The notes: generated from the sequence alone by a model not told the origin. DNA of 17,111 bases from an uncultured bacterium (GCA_905214155.1 CAJMLC010000021.1:1-17111); one strand, 5' to 3'. Numbered from the stretch's first letter, positions 1-6,744 are shown. A program made the numbers and translations.

Positions 1-311
1 AGTCCGACTTCCGCGCCGTCAAGGTCAAGTCCTGCGAAGCGGTCAAAAAGTCTAAGAAGCTCCTGAAATTCGTGCTGGATGACGGAACTGGCACTGACAG
101 AGTGATTCTTTCCGGCATCCACGAATACTACGAGCCGGAAGAACTGGTCGGTAAAACGTGCGTCGCCATCACGAATCTGCCGCCGCGGCCCATGATGGGC
201 ATCGACTCCTGCGGTATGCTGATTAGTGCCGTCCACCACGAGGAAGGCGTCGAAAAGCTCCATCTTCTGATGCTCGATCCGCACATCCCCGCAGGCGCAA
301 AAATGTACTAA
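1..311 (+). CDS. metG: Methionyl-tRNA synthetase, C-terminal tRNA-binding domain (partial, 5' end outside window)
   Basis: The reading frame is open from position 3 and ends at TAA 309-311, so about 102 C-terminal residues are visible. The pattern is that of the EMAPII/Trbp111-like OB-fold appended to bacterial MetG: an N-terminal SDFRAVKVKSCEAVKKSKKL strand region, the LSGIHEYYEPEELVGK stretch, the NLPPRPMMGIDSCGMLISA core and a PAGAKMY ending. In MetG this domain dimerises and raises affinity for tRNA(Met). From this fragment alone, a free-standing tRNA-binding (MetG beta / CsaA-like) protein cannot be excluded, because the catalytic domain lies outside the window. An intrinsic terminator follows eight bases after the stop, so this is the last gene of its transcript. 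Confidence 0.85.
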   Translation, partial: SDFRAVKVKSCEAVKKSKKLLKFVLDDGTGTDRVILSGIHEYYEPEELVGKTCVAITNLPPRPMMGIDSCGMLISAVHHEEGVEKLHLLMLDPHIPAGAKMY

Positions 312-318
312 TGATTTC

Positions 319-354
319 AAACACCCGGCCGCGCAGACGCGCGGCCGGGTGTTT
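319..354 (+). terminator. Intrinsic terminator of metG
   Basis: A 14-bp perfect GC-rich stem (321-334 pairs with 339-352) with an AGAC tetraloop, extended by two A-T pairs, lies directly after the metG stop. The T-run is short (GTTTCTGCTT), but the stem is very stable. Confidence 0.85.
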
Positions 355-358
355 CTGC

Positions 359-387
359 TTGCAAATCGGGGGAAAGTACGCTATGAT
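359..387 (+). promoter_or_regulatory. Sigma-A type promoter for the zinc-ribbon membrane protein gene
   Basis: A TTGCAA -35 element (359-364) and a TATGAT -10 element (382-387) are separated by exactly 17 bp. They sit just after the metG terminator and 57 bases before the next start codon, so the downstream gene is its own transcription unit. Confidence 0.75.
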
Positions 388-444
388 AGGTCTGGAAAGA
401 GAAACCAGAAAGAGAAGCCTGAATAAGGAAAAGGAGGACTGCCC

Positions 445-1059
445 ATGCAATGCCCGAAATGCCGCGCGGCCATGCCGAATGGCGCGAAATACTGCACGGA
501 GTGCGGCACAAAGCTCCCCGTTCAGCCCGATTCCGTCCCCAACGTCCCGCAGCCGTCGATCCAGGAGGCCCCGGCCTATGAGGCGCAGCCTGTCATGACC
601 GAAGCGCCGCCTGCGCAGGAATTGCAACCGTGCGAGATGAAGTGGTACAAATTTTTGATCTATTTTGCGCTCTGGGCTGGCGCGATTGTCAATCTCATCG
701 ATTCCCTTCAATTCTTCACCGGAAGCATCCTCGGTGACGATGTTGAAATACTCTATGCATACTATCCCCTGTTAAAGGTGCTAAATCTTGCGTTTGCCCT
801 GATCCTGGTCACCTACGCAGTCTTCGCAATCTATACGCGCTACCGGCTGGCGCAGTTCCGCCAAAATGGACCGGTCTGCCTTCATGCGCTCTACCTTGTG
901 CAGCTCGCCATGGTGCTGATCTACTGGCTTGCAGGCAGCTTAATTCTCGGGGAATGGCTCGACCTTGCAAGCGGTTTTAGCGATCTGATCAGTTCCATCG
1001 TCATTCTATGCATCAACATCGTCTATTTCCGCAAGCGGAAGCACCTGTTCGTCAACTGA
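445..1059 (+). CDS. Zinc-ribbon protein with four predicted membrane segments, function unknown
   Basis: 204 residues. The start at 445 is preceded by a strong AGGAGG (432-437). Residues 1-24 form a classic zinc ribbon with two CxxC knuckles (Cys3/Cys6 and Cys17/Cys20). Residues 25-63 are a Pro/Glu/Ala-rich linker. Four hydrophobic segments follow at about 67-91, 107-130, 146-169 and 178-195, and the C-terminus is basic (FRKRKH). Proteins with an N-terminal zinc ribbon and a short membrane domain are common and mostly uncharacterised in Clostridia; no enzyme motif is visible. Its own promoter and a terminator directly at the stop codon make it monocistronic. The positive-inside rule suggests the ribbon is cytoplasmic. 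I would not assign a function. Confidence 0.85.
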   Translation: MQCPKCRAAMPNGAKYCTECGTKLPVQPDSVPNVPQPSIQEAPAYEAQPVMTEAPPAQELQPCEMKWYKFLIYFALWAGAIVNLIDSLQFFTGSILGDDVEILYAYYPLLKVLNLAFALILVTYAVFAIYTRYRLAQFRQNGPVCLHALYLVQLAMVLIYWLAGSLILGEWLDLASGFSDLISSIVILCINIVYFRKRKHLFVN

Positions 1060-1084
1060 CGGCGGATAAGATCCGCCGTTTTCG
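1059..1084 (+). terminator. Intrinsic terminator of the zinc-ribbon gene
   Basis: A 9-bp perfect stem (1059-1067 with 1071-1079) has an AAG loop and is followed by TTTTC. It overlaps the last base of the stop codon. Confidence 0.75.
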
Positions 1085-1123
1085 CAGAAACTGACTGCAA
1101 ACACAGCATCTGGAGGGTTTTCT

Positions 1124-2098
1124 ATGTGTACAGCGGCAACCTATCTGTCCGGCGATTTTTATATGGGCCGGACGCTCGACTATGAGCGCGGCTACGGCGA
1201 GGAGGTCGTCGTGACGCCGCGCGCCTATCCGTTCGAGTTCCGGCATGAAGGACTCTGTGCGCAGCACTATGCCATCATCGGCACGGCCTGCGTCGCGGAC
1301 GGCTATCCGCTCTACTACGACGCGGTGAACGAGAAGGGCCTCGGCATGGCCGGGCTGAACTTCGTCGGCAACGCGGCGTATGCAGCGCCTTGTGCGGGCA
1401 AGCGCAACGTGGCGCAGTTTGAATTCATCCCGTGGCTGCTGGGCCGCTGCGCCGGTCTCGCGGAGGCACGGGCGGCGCTGGCAGAGCTGAACCTGGTCGG
1501 CACGCCGTTCAGCGCCCACTTCCCTGCCGCGCAGCTCCACTGGCTCGTGGCGGACCGGACGGGCGCGCTCGTGGTCGAGTCCATGGCGGACGGGCTGCAC
1601 GTCTACGACTGCCCGGAGGGCGTCCTGACGAACAATCCGCCCTTCCCCATCCAGCACTTCGGCCTGAACCGCTACCTGGGCCTCTCGCCGCGGCAGCCGG
1701 AAAATCGCTTTTCTGACCAACTGGAGCTTTCGGCGTTCAGCCGCGGCATGGGCGCGCTGGGTCTGCCGGGCGACCTCAGCTCCGGCTCGCGCTTCGTGCG
1801 TGCGGCGTTCGTCCGGGCCAATTCCCGCTCGGGCGAGAGCGAAGCGGCGCGCGTCGGGCAGTTCTTCCACATCCTCGGCGCGGTCGAGCAGCAGAAGGGC
1901 TGCTGCGAGGTACGGCCCGGCGAGTTTGAGTACACGATCTACACCTCCTGCTGGAACGCGCAGCGCGGCGTCTATTACTACACGACCTACGGCTGCCGCC
2001 AGATCCACGCCGTGGATCTGCACCGCGAGGATCTCGACGGCGCGGCCCTCGCGCACTATCCCATGCAAACAGAAGAACCGATCCAATTTCAGAATTGA
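1124..2098 (+). CDS. Choloylglycine hydrolase family protein (bile salt hydrolase or penicillin V acylase type)
   Basis: 324 residues, the usual family length. It is a linear amide C-N hydrolase of the Ntn fold: Met1 would be removed to expose Cys2 (MCTAATYL) as nucleophile. Other family landmarks are Arg16 and Asp19 (GRTLDYE), Asn79 in NEKGLGMAGLNF, the Asn170-Asn171 pair in GVLTNNPPFPIQ, and Arg223/Arg226 in the LSSGSRFVRAAF signature. No signal peptide is visible, so the enzyme should be cytoplasmic, as Gram-positive bile salt hydrolases are. The start at 1124 is fixed by TGGAGGG at 1111-1117 and by the need for Cys at position 2. In a gut Firmicute, deconjugation of glycine- or taurine-linked bile acids is the likely role, but penicillin V acylases share all these residues and the sequence does not settle the substrate. 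I see no convincing promoter of its own in the 40 bases after the preceding terminator. Confidence 0.9.
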   Translation: MCTAATYLSGDFYMGRTLDYERGYGEEVVVTPRAYPFEFRHEGLCAQHYAIIGTACVADGYPLYYDAVNEKGLGMAGLNFVGNAAYAAPCAGKRNVAQFEFIPWLLGRCAGLAEARAALAELNLVGTPFSAHFPAAQLHWLVADRTGALVVESMADGLHVYDCPEGVLTNNPPFPIQHFGLNRYLGLSPRQPENRFSDQLELSAFSRGMGALGLPGDLSSGSRFVRAAFVRANSRSGESEAARVGQFFHILGAVEQQKGCCEVRPGEFEYTIYTSCWNAQRGVYYYTTYGCRQIHAVDLHREDLDGAALAHYPMQTEEPIQFQN

Positions 2099-2104
2099 CA
2101 CAGC

Positions 2105-2145
2105 AAAGAACGGGCTCCGTGCATCTGCACGGGGTCCGTTCTTTT
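2105..2145 (+). terminator. Intrinsic terminator of the choloylglycine hydrolase gene
   Basis: A 19-bp stem (2105-2123 with 2126-2144, two G-U wobbles) closes on a TC turn, with CTTTT at the 3' end. The A-run on the 5' side could let it work on the minus strand as well. Confidence 0.85.
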
Positions 2146-2154
2146 GAAACACTC

Positions 2155-2200
2155 CGAAAAGAACAAGCCTCGTGCGCATGCACGAGGCTCATCCTTTTAG
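2155..2200 (-). terminator. Terminator of asnB, probably bidirectional
   Basis: A 10-bp perfect stem (2166-2175 with 2180-2189) with a GCAT loop is flanked by CTTTT on the plus-strand 3' side and by AAAAG on the other (TTCTTTT when read on the minus strand). It lies about 40 bases past the asnB stop and convergent to the previous terminator, so it can stop transcripts from both sides. Confidence 0.7.
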
Positions 2201-2238
2201 CATCACAGAACTGGGTAGGTTCTGACGAGGGGGCTATG

Positions 2239-3819
2239 TTATTCACCGCTCGCGCCGTAGTTGGACAGGACGCGGGCAGAGGGGTCGTTGACGTCGCAGC
2301 CCTCCCAGGCCTTGTTCGGCATCCAGAAGTCGACGATCATCTCAGACTGACCCGGATAGTATTTTTCAAAAATCTCGCGGTAGAGCAGCGATTCCTTGGT
2401 GAACGGCTGCGCGTGGGCGAAGCGCGTGCGGCGGGCCTCAAACTGCTCATCCGTGTAGCAGTCCTCAGCGAATGCTTTCAGATGGTCGACCATCGAATGG
2501 CCGACGGCGTCGGAAAACGCGGCCTTCTCGCGGTAGAGGATGTCATGCGGGAGATAATCGCCCTCGAACGCATGACGGAGCAGGTATTTGCCCTTGCCGT
2601 AGACGTTCATTTTCTTCGCCGGGTCGATGGCGAGGACATAGCGGACGAAGTCGAGATCCCCGAACGGGACGCGCGCCTCGAGCGAGTTGACGGAGATGCA
2701 GCGGTCGGCGCGGAGCACATCGTACATGTGCAGCTCGCGGATGCGCTTCTCCGATTCCTTCTGGAATTCTTCGGCGGACGGCGCAAAATCGGTATATTTA
2801 TAGCCGAACAGCTCATCTGAAATTTCGCCGGTGAGCAGGACGCGGATGTCGGTGTTCTCGTGGATCCATTTGCAGAGCAGATACATACCCATGCTGGCGC
2901 GGATCGTGGTGATGTCAAACGTGCCGAGCATTTTGATGACAAAATCGAGGGAATCCAGCACCTGCTCGCGCGTCATGATGACCTCGGTGTGGTCGCTGCC
3001 GATGTAGTCGGCGACTTCGCGGGCATACTTGAGGTCAATGGCATCCTCGCGCATGCCGATGGCAAAGGTGCGGATCGGTGTTTTGCTCTCGCGCGCGGCG
3101 ATCGCGCAGACGAGCGACGAATCGAGTCCGCCCGAGAGCAGGAAGCCGACCTTTGCGTCGGCAACCAGGCGCTTGTGGACGCCCGCGACGAGCTTTTTGT
3201 GGATGTTTTTACACACAGTCTCGAGGTCGTCATCGCAGACCTGATCGACTTTTGTGATGTCGTCGTAGCAGACGAACTTGCCGTCCTTGTAGTAATGTCC
3301 GGGCGGGAACGGCAGGATCACGTCGCAGAGGCCGGTGAGGTTTTTCGCCTCGCTGGCGAAGACGATGACGCCCTTCTTGTCGAAACCGTAGTAGAGCGGC
3401 CGGATGCCGATGGGGTCGCGCGCAGCGATGAATTCGCCAGACTTACCGTCGTAGAGGATGAGCGCGAACTCGGCATCCAGCAGACGGAACATATCGACGC
3501 CGTGCTCCCGCCAGAGCGGCAGGAGCAGCTCGCAGTCCGAACCGCTCTGGAAGGTATAGCCCTTGGCGGTCAGCTCGTCCTTGAGCTTCTGGAAGCCGTA
3601 GAGCTCGCCGTTGCAGACGACATAGCTGCCGTCCAGCTTGAACGGCTGCATTCCCTCCGGCGTCAGGCCCATAATGGCCAGCCGGTGGAAGCCGATCAGC
3701 CCCTTTCCGACATCGACAACGCGGCTGTCGTCCGGGCCGCGCGAAACGGTCTGTAAAAAGCCTCTGGTGAACGCCTCGGTATCGGCGCAAACGTCACAAT
3801 AACCCATGATGGAACACAT
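2239..3819 (-). CDS. asnB: Asparagine synthetase B, glutamine-hydrolysing
   Basis: 526 residues, slightly shorter than E. coli AsnB (about 554). It converts Asp, Gln and ATP into Asn, Glu, AMP and PPi in the cytoplasm. The N-terminal class II amidotransferase domain (about 1-190) has the nucleophile Cys2 (MCSIMGYCD), RGPD at 27-30, HRLAI at 45-49 and CNGELYGF at 69-76. The C-terminal synthetase domain carries the PP-loop SGGLDSS at 229-235 and LLTGEISDELFGYKY near 328-342. The C-terminus NDPSARVLSNYG is typical of AsnB. The start at 3819 is fixed by Cys2 and by AGGGGG eight bases upstream. The gene is downstream of glnN and a 57-aa ORF on the same strand, behind an Asn-specific T-box leader, so tRNA-Asn charging is the likely signal for its expression. 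I see no terminator between it and the upstream ORF. Confidence 0.96.
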   Translation of the reverse strand: MCSIMGYCDVCADTEAFTRGFLQTVSRGPDDSRVVDVGKGLIGFHRLAIMGLTPEGMQPFKLDGSYVVCNGELYGFQKLKDELTAKGYTFQSGSDCELLLPLWREHGVDMFRLLDAEFALILYDGKSGEFIAARDPIGIRPLYYGFDKKGVIVFASEAKNLTGLCDVILPFPPGHYYKDGKFVCYDDITKVDQVCDDDLETVCKNIHKKLVAGVHKRLVADAKVGFLLSGGLDSSLVCAIAARESKTPIRTFAIGMREDAIDLKYAREVADYIGSDHTEVIMTREQVLDSLDFVIKMLGTFDITTIRASMGMYLLCKWIHENTDIRVLLTGEISDELFGYKYTDFAPSAEEFQKESEKRIRELHMYDVLRADRCISVNSLEARVPFGDLDFVRYVLAIDPAKKMNVYGKGKYLLRHAFEGDYLPHDILYREKAAFSDAVGHSMVDHLKAFAEDCYTDEQFEARRTRFAHAQPFTKESLLYREIFEKYYPGQSEMIVDFWMPNKAWEGCDVNDPSARVLSNYGASGE

Positions 3820-3827
3820 GATTTTTA

Positions 3828-3873
3828 CCCCCTGATGATGCTTCTCGAAATTTCATTCAGCAGATCAATAGGG
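3828..3873 (-). promoter_or_regulatory. Potential hairpin sequestering the asnB ribosome binding site
   Basis: On the minus strand the asnB ribosome site AGGGGG (3833-3828) can pair through AGGG with CCCT (3873-3870). A further ATCA/TGAT helix and a TGCT/AGCA helix can stack inside. The CCCT bases also belong to the 3' arm of the T-box antiterminator, so the two structures exclude each other. No T-run is present between the T-box and the ATG. This is my inference from pairing by eye. Confidence 0.45.
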
Positions 3874-4106
3874 CGGGTGCTGTGCTCCGCGGTGCCACCT
3901 ATCTTTGTTCTCTGCGGACTTCCGGTAAAGTCCTGCCGCGGTAACGGGCGGCTGCCGGCGCACATACTGAAGGGACTCCCCTGCTAAGGGAGCAGTCTCC
4001 TTGTTCCGCTTGCGGCTCGCCGGGTGTTCTTCGCGCAGGCGTCGCCCGCATGGCTTCCACCGTCCCATGCTCGCTTTCGGCGCGTTTCTGCGGTACTCCT
4101 CCCGGC
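3868..4106 (-). promoter_or_regulatory. T-box leader, specifier codon AAC (asparagine)
   Basis: Read on the minus strand. The Stem I base GCCGGG (4106-4101) pairs with CCCGGC (4024-4019). The 5' side of the specifier loop has AGTA (4097-4094), the S-turn motif. The 3' side reads GAAGAACA, placing AAC (4028-4026) followed by A in the specifier position. The T-box sequence TGGCACCGCGG lies at 3897-3887. The antiterminator forms from ATAGG/CCTAT, a TGGCACC bulge that would pair with the tRNA NCCA end, and GCGG/CCGC. An Asn codon directly upstream of asparagine synthetase supports the specificity. A -10-like TATAGA (4130-4125) lies upstream, but I find no good -35, so transcription may come from the glnN promoter. 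Confidence 0.88.
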
Positions 4107-4165
4107 TCAGGTGCCTTTCAAATTTCTATACTTCTGTTTTTATGGTTGGACTTGCTGTGCAGCGC

Positions 4166-4339
4166 TCAGTCCCAAGTGCTGCGGTCTTCGCTGTACGGCG
4201 TGTGCTGCTCGGACGGCTGGACGGGCGTCTTGCCGAGCAGGGCCGCGCGCTCGGTCTGCGGGGTCTTGAGCTCGAACTTGTGGTTGGAATTCTTATAGAA
4301 CATGTGGACAGAAGACTTGTTGATGAACTGGTTGGACAT
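4166..4339 (-). CDS. Unrecognised 57-residue protein downstream of glnN
   Basis: The ATG at 4339 is preceded by AGGAGGT (plus-strand complement 4346-4352) at about seven bases, one of the best ribosome sites in the window. The frame ends with TGA at 4168-4166. The product starts MSNQFINKSSVHMFYKNSNH and ends SEDRSTWD. It is hydrophilic, with about half polar residues and several Thr-Pro or Gln-Pro steps, no Cys, no signal peptide and no membrane segment, so it is probably cytoplasmic and partly disordered. Codons in the middle (CCG, GAG, CGC, CTG, GGC) match the genomic style. It starts 44 bases after the glnN stop, with no terminator between, which implies co-transcription with glutamine synthetase. 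I do not recognise a family. Small proteins encoded beside glutamine synthetase are sometimes its regulators, but nothing in the sequence proves that here. Confidence 0.75.
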   Translation of the reverse strand: MSNQFINKSSVHMFYKNSNHKFELKTPQTERAALLGKTPVQPSEQHTPYSEDRSTWD

Positions 4340-4383
4340 ATCATTACCTCCTATAAAACGTCAGGTGTGGATGGTTTCGGTTC

Positions 4384-6480
4384 TTATTTGACTCCAAATA
4401 ACAGATCGCCGTAGGTCGGGAACGGCCAGTATTCGGCGGCGGTGAAGCGTTCGGCCTCGTCGGCCGGGGCGCGGAGCGCGTCCATCTTCGGCAGGACCTC
4501 GTCACGGATGAAGCAGGCCGCTTCGGTGACGTCGTCGATCTTGTGATACGCGGCGAGCGATGCTTCCAGCGCGTCGGCGGCCCCGGCGATGTCGTCGGTC
4601 AGGCCGGAGAGCTTGGTGAGCAGGCCGGTCTCATATTTACCGCCGAGCAGCGGGGAGAGGGCCTTCTTCGTGGCGAGCGTTTCGGCGAGCTTCGCGGCGT
4701 AGGATTCGACCGCGGGGAGGATCTGGCGGCGGGCCATATCGATCATGGTCTGCGCCTCGATGTGGACGGTCTTGCGGTAGTTGTCGAGCATGATCTCGCA
4801 GCGCGATTCGATCTCGGCCTCGGAGAAGACCTTATGGCCGGTGAGCATCGCGACGTTCTTGGGATCGAGGATCCGCGGCAGCGCATCGGGCGTCGTCCGC
4901 AGGTTGAGCAGGCCGCGCTTTTCGGTCGCTTCCTCGATCCATGCGTCGTCGTAGCCGTTGCCGTTGAAGATGATGCGGCGGTGGGCCTTGATCGTGGACT
5001 GGATGAGGTCGTGCAGGGCCGCTTCGAAATCCTCTGCCTTTTCGAGCTTGTCAGCGTACTGCTTCAGCGATTCGGCGACCGCCGCGTTCAGCATGATGTT
5101 GCAGCAGGCGATGGAGTTCGCCGAGCCCAGCATCCGGAACTCGAACTTGTTGCCGGTGAAGGCGAAGGGCGAGGTGCGGTTGCGGTCGGTGGTGTCGCGG
5201 GTGAACTTCGGCAGGACGTGGACGCCGAGCTTCATGACGGTCTTCTCGGTGCCCGCGTAGGGCTCATCCTTTTCGATCGCATCGAGGATCGCCGTCAGTT
5301 CATCGCCGAGGAACATCGAGACAACAGCGGGAGGCGCCTCGTTCGCGCCGAGGCGATGGTCGTTGCCGGCGGTCGCGACCGAGAGGCGGAGCAGACCCTG
5401 ATAATCATCGACGGCCTGAATGACCGCGACGAGGAAGAGCAGGAACCGTGCGTTCTGATACGGCGTGGTGCCGGGACTCAGCAGGTTGACGCCGGTGTCG
5501 GTCGCCATGGACCAGTTGTTGTGCTTGCCGGAGCCGTTGACGCCGTCGAACGGCTTTTCATGCAGCAGGCAGACGAGGTTGTGCCGGGCGGCGACCTTCT
5601 GCATGATCTCCATCGTGAGCTGGTTGTGGTCAGTAGCGATGTTGGTCGTGGTATAGATCGGGGCCAGCTCGTGCTGGGCCGGGGCGACCTCGTTGTGCTC
5701 CGTCTTGGCAAGAACGCCGAGCTTCCACAGCTCTTCGTCCAGGTCTGCCATATATTCGGCCACGCGGGGCTTGATGACGCCGAAATAGTGGTCGTCCATC
5801 TCCTGGCCCTTGGGCGGCTTCGCGCCGAAGAGCGTCCGGCCGCAGTAGACGAGATCCTTGCGCTTTTCATACATCGCGCGGTCGACGAGGAAGTATTCCT
5901 GCTCGGGGCCGACCGAGGTGCGGACGCATTTGACATCCTCATTGCCGAACAGCTTCAGGATGCGCATCGCCTGCTTGTTGAGCGCCTGCATCGAGCGGAG
6001 CAGCGGCGTCTTTTTATCGAGCGCCTCGCCACCGTAGGAACAGAAGGCCGTCGGGATGCAGAGTGTTTTTTCTTTGATGAATGCGTAGGACGTGGGGTCC
6101 CAGGTGGTATAGCCGCGCGCCTCAAACGTCGCGCGCAGGCCGCCGGAGGGGAAGCTCGAGGCATCCGGCTCGCCCTGGATCAGCTCCTTGCCCGAGAACT
6201 CCATGATCACGCCGCCGTCCGGCGAGGGGGTGATGAAGCTGTCGTGCTTTTCGGCGGTGATGCCGGTCAGCGGCTGGAACCAGTGGGTGAAATGGGTGGC
6301 GCCGTGTTCGACGGCCCAGTCCTTCATCGCGTCGGCCACAGCATTGGCGATCTCGTGATTCAGGCTCGCGCCTTCGTCGATGGTCTTTTTCAGCGAGGTA
6401 TATACATTGTAAGGAAGTCTCGCTTTCATGACGCGGTCGTCAAAGACCTGACTGCCGAAATAATCCGATACTGTGTTCAT
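4384..6480 (-). CDS. glnN: Glutamine synthetase type III
   Basis: 698 residues, the length of the type III family (GSI is about 450). It makes glutamine from glutamate, ammonium and ATP. Family landmarks include HWFQPLTG at 66-73, GPEQEYFLVD at 191-200 (metal and ATP side), EHNEVAPAQHELAP at 261-274, the VNGSGKHNNWSM loop at 314-325, then LGANEAPPAVVSMFLG and DRNRTSPFAFTGNKFEFRMLGSANS. The ATG at 6480 is preceded by AAGGAG nine to ten bases upstream. A consensus promoter lies about 140 bases upstream, and the leader between contains two intrinsic terminators, the first overlapping an ANTAR-type stem-loop, so antitermination control is expected. A 57-aa ORF and asnB follow on the same strand. 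Type III enzymes are typical of Bacteroides, cyanobacteria and gut Clostridia. Confidence 0.95.
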   Translation of the reverse strand: MNTVSDYFGSQVFDDRVMKARLPYNVYTSLKKTIDEGASLNHEIANAVADAMKDWAVEHGATHFTHWFQPLTGITAEKHDSFITPSPDGGVIMEFSGKELIQGEPDASSFPSGGLRATFEARGYTTWDPTSYAFIKEKTLCIPTAFCSYGGEALDKKTPLLRSMQALNKQAMRILKLFGNEDVKCVRTSVGPEQEYFLVDRAMYEKRKDLVYCGRTLFGAKPPKGQEMDDHYFGVIKPRVAEYMADLDEELWKLGVLAKTEHNEVAPAQHELAPIYTTTNIATDHNQLTMEIMQKVAARHNLVCLLHEKPFDGVNGSGKHNNWSMATDTGVNLLSPGTTPYQNARFLLFLVAVIQAVDDYQGLLRLSVATAGNDHRLGANEAPPAVVSMFLGDELTAILDAIEKDEPYAGTEKTVMKLGVHVLPKFTRDTTDRNRTSPFAFTGNKFEFRMLGSANSIACCNIMLNAAVAESLKQYADKLEKAEDFEAALHDLIQSTIKAHRRIIFNGNGYDDAWIEEATEKRGLLNLRTTPDALPRILDPKNVAMLTGHKVFSEAEIESRCEIMLDNYRKTVHIEAQTMIDMARRQILPAVESYAAKLAETLATKKALSPLLGGKYETGLLTKLSGLTDDIAGAADALEASLAAYHKIDDVTEAACFIRDEVLPKMDALRAPADEAERFTAAEYWPFPTYGDLLFGVK

Positions 6481-6500
6481 GTTGACCCACTCCTTTTCTG

Positions 6501-6555
6501 AAAAACGGAAACGCGAGGCTGCGTCCGGAATTTCCTCTCGGACGCCGCCTCGCGT
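6501..6555 (-). terminator. Second terminator-like hairpin in the glnN leader
   Basis: A long stem on the minus strand (6511-6519 with 6547-6555, and 6521-6527 with 6539-6545, one mismatch) is followed by TTTCCGTTTTT. It sits only about 20 bases before the glnN start codon, downstream of the first attenuator. The tail is interrupted, so it could be a weaker terminator or a stabilising hairpin. Confidence 0.6.
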
Positions 6556-6564
6556 GGTGCAAAC

Positions 6565-6607
6565 AAAAAAGGCGTCGGAGAGTGACTCTCCAAGACGCCT
6601 TTGCCTT
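6565..6607 (-). promoter_or_regulatory. glnN leader attenuator: ANTAR-type P1 stem-loop overlapping an intrinsic terminator
   Basis: Minus strand. P1 is AAGGC (6607-6603), hexaloop AAAGGC (6602-6597) and GTCTT (6596-6592). The terminator uses part of the same bases: 6602-6594 pairs with 6576-6568, with an apical stem GGAGAG-TCA-CTCTCC (6591-6577), followed by a run of T (T6 at 6570-6565). Forming P1 breaks the terminator. The loop has the A1 and G4 conserved in ANTAR target RNAs. The apical stem does not give a clean second hexaloop, which is a deviation from the two-hexaloop model. Confidence 0.7.
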
Positions 6608-6618
6608 TGATGGTTGCG

Positions 6619-6647
6619 ATTATACCCGCTCTGCCCCGATTTGTCAA
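6619..6647 (-). promoter_or_regulatory. Consensus sigma-A promoter of glnN
   Basis: On the minus strand, TTGACA (6647-6642), a 17-bp spacer and TATAAT (6624-6619). Both hexamers match the consensus fully. The predicted start near 6612 places P1 of the attenuator at the very 5' end of the RNA. Confidence 0.9.
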
Positions 6648-6705
6648 TCCCCTTTTTGCACTTTTTTTCGCGCCTGCGGCACTTGTTTTTTTGCAGTCTG
6701 CTGCA

Positions 6706-6734
6706 TTGACTTCACCGATGCACTATGATATAAT
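6706..6734 (+). promoter_or_regulatory. Sigma-A promoter of the glutamate synthase operon
   Basis: TTGACT (6706-6711), a 17-bp spacer and TATAAT (6729-6734). It is divergent to the glnN promoter; the two -35 boxes are 58 bp apart. The inverted repeat TGCAG-N4-CTGCA (6692-6705) abuts the -35 box, and T-runs at 6653-6657, 6662-6668 and 6685-6691 fill the space between the two promoters. Confidence 0.9.
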
Positions 6735-6744
6735 TTCAAATCAT

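Noticed and set aside
3820..3900. Classical transcription terminator at the end of the T-box
   Set aside because: I looked for a GC stem followed by a T-run between the antiterminator and the asnB ATG and found none, so it is not annotated.
3865..4414. Short open frames on both strands in the asnB upstream region (for example 4001-4414 plus and 3865-4068 minus)
   Set aside because: They overlap the T-box RNA or run antisense to the 57-aa ORF, lack ribosome sites and have low-complexity translations. Only the minus-strand ORF 4166-4339 has gene-like signals.
4543..6501. 652-codon plus-strand open frame opposite glnN
   Set aside because: It is a GC-rich mirror frame of the glnN coding sequence, with an Arg/Asp/Val-rich translation, no ribosome site and no recognisable domain.
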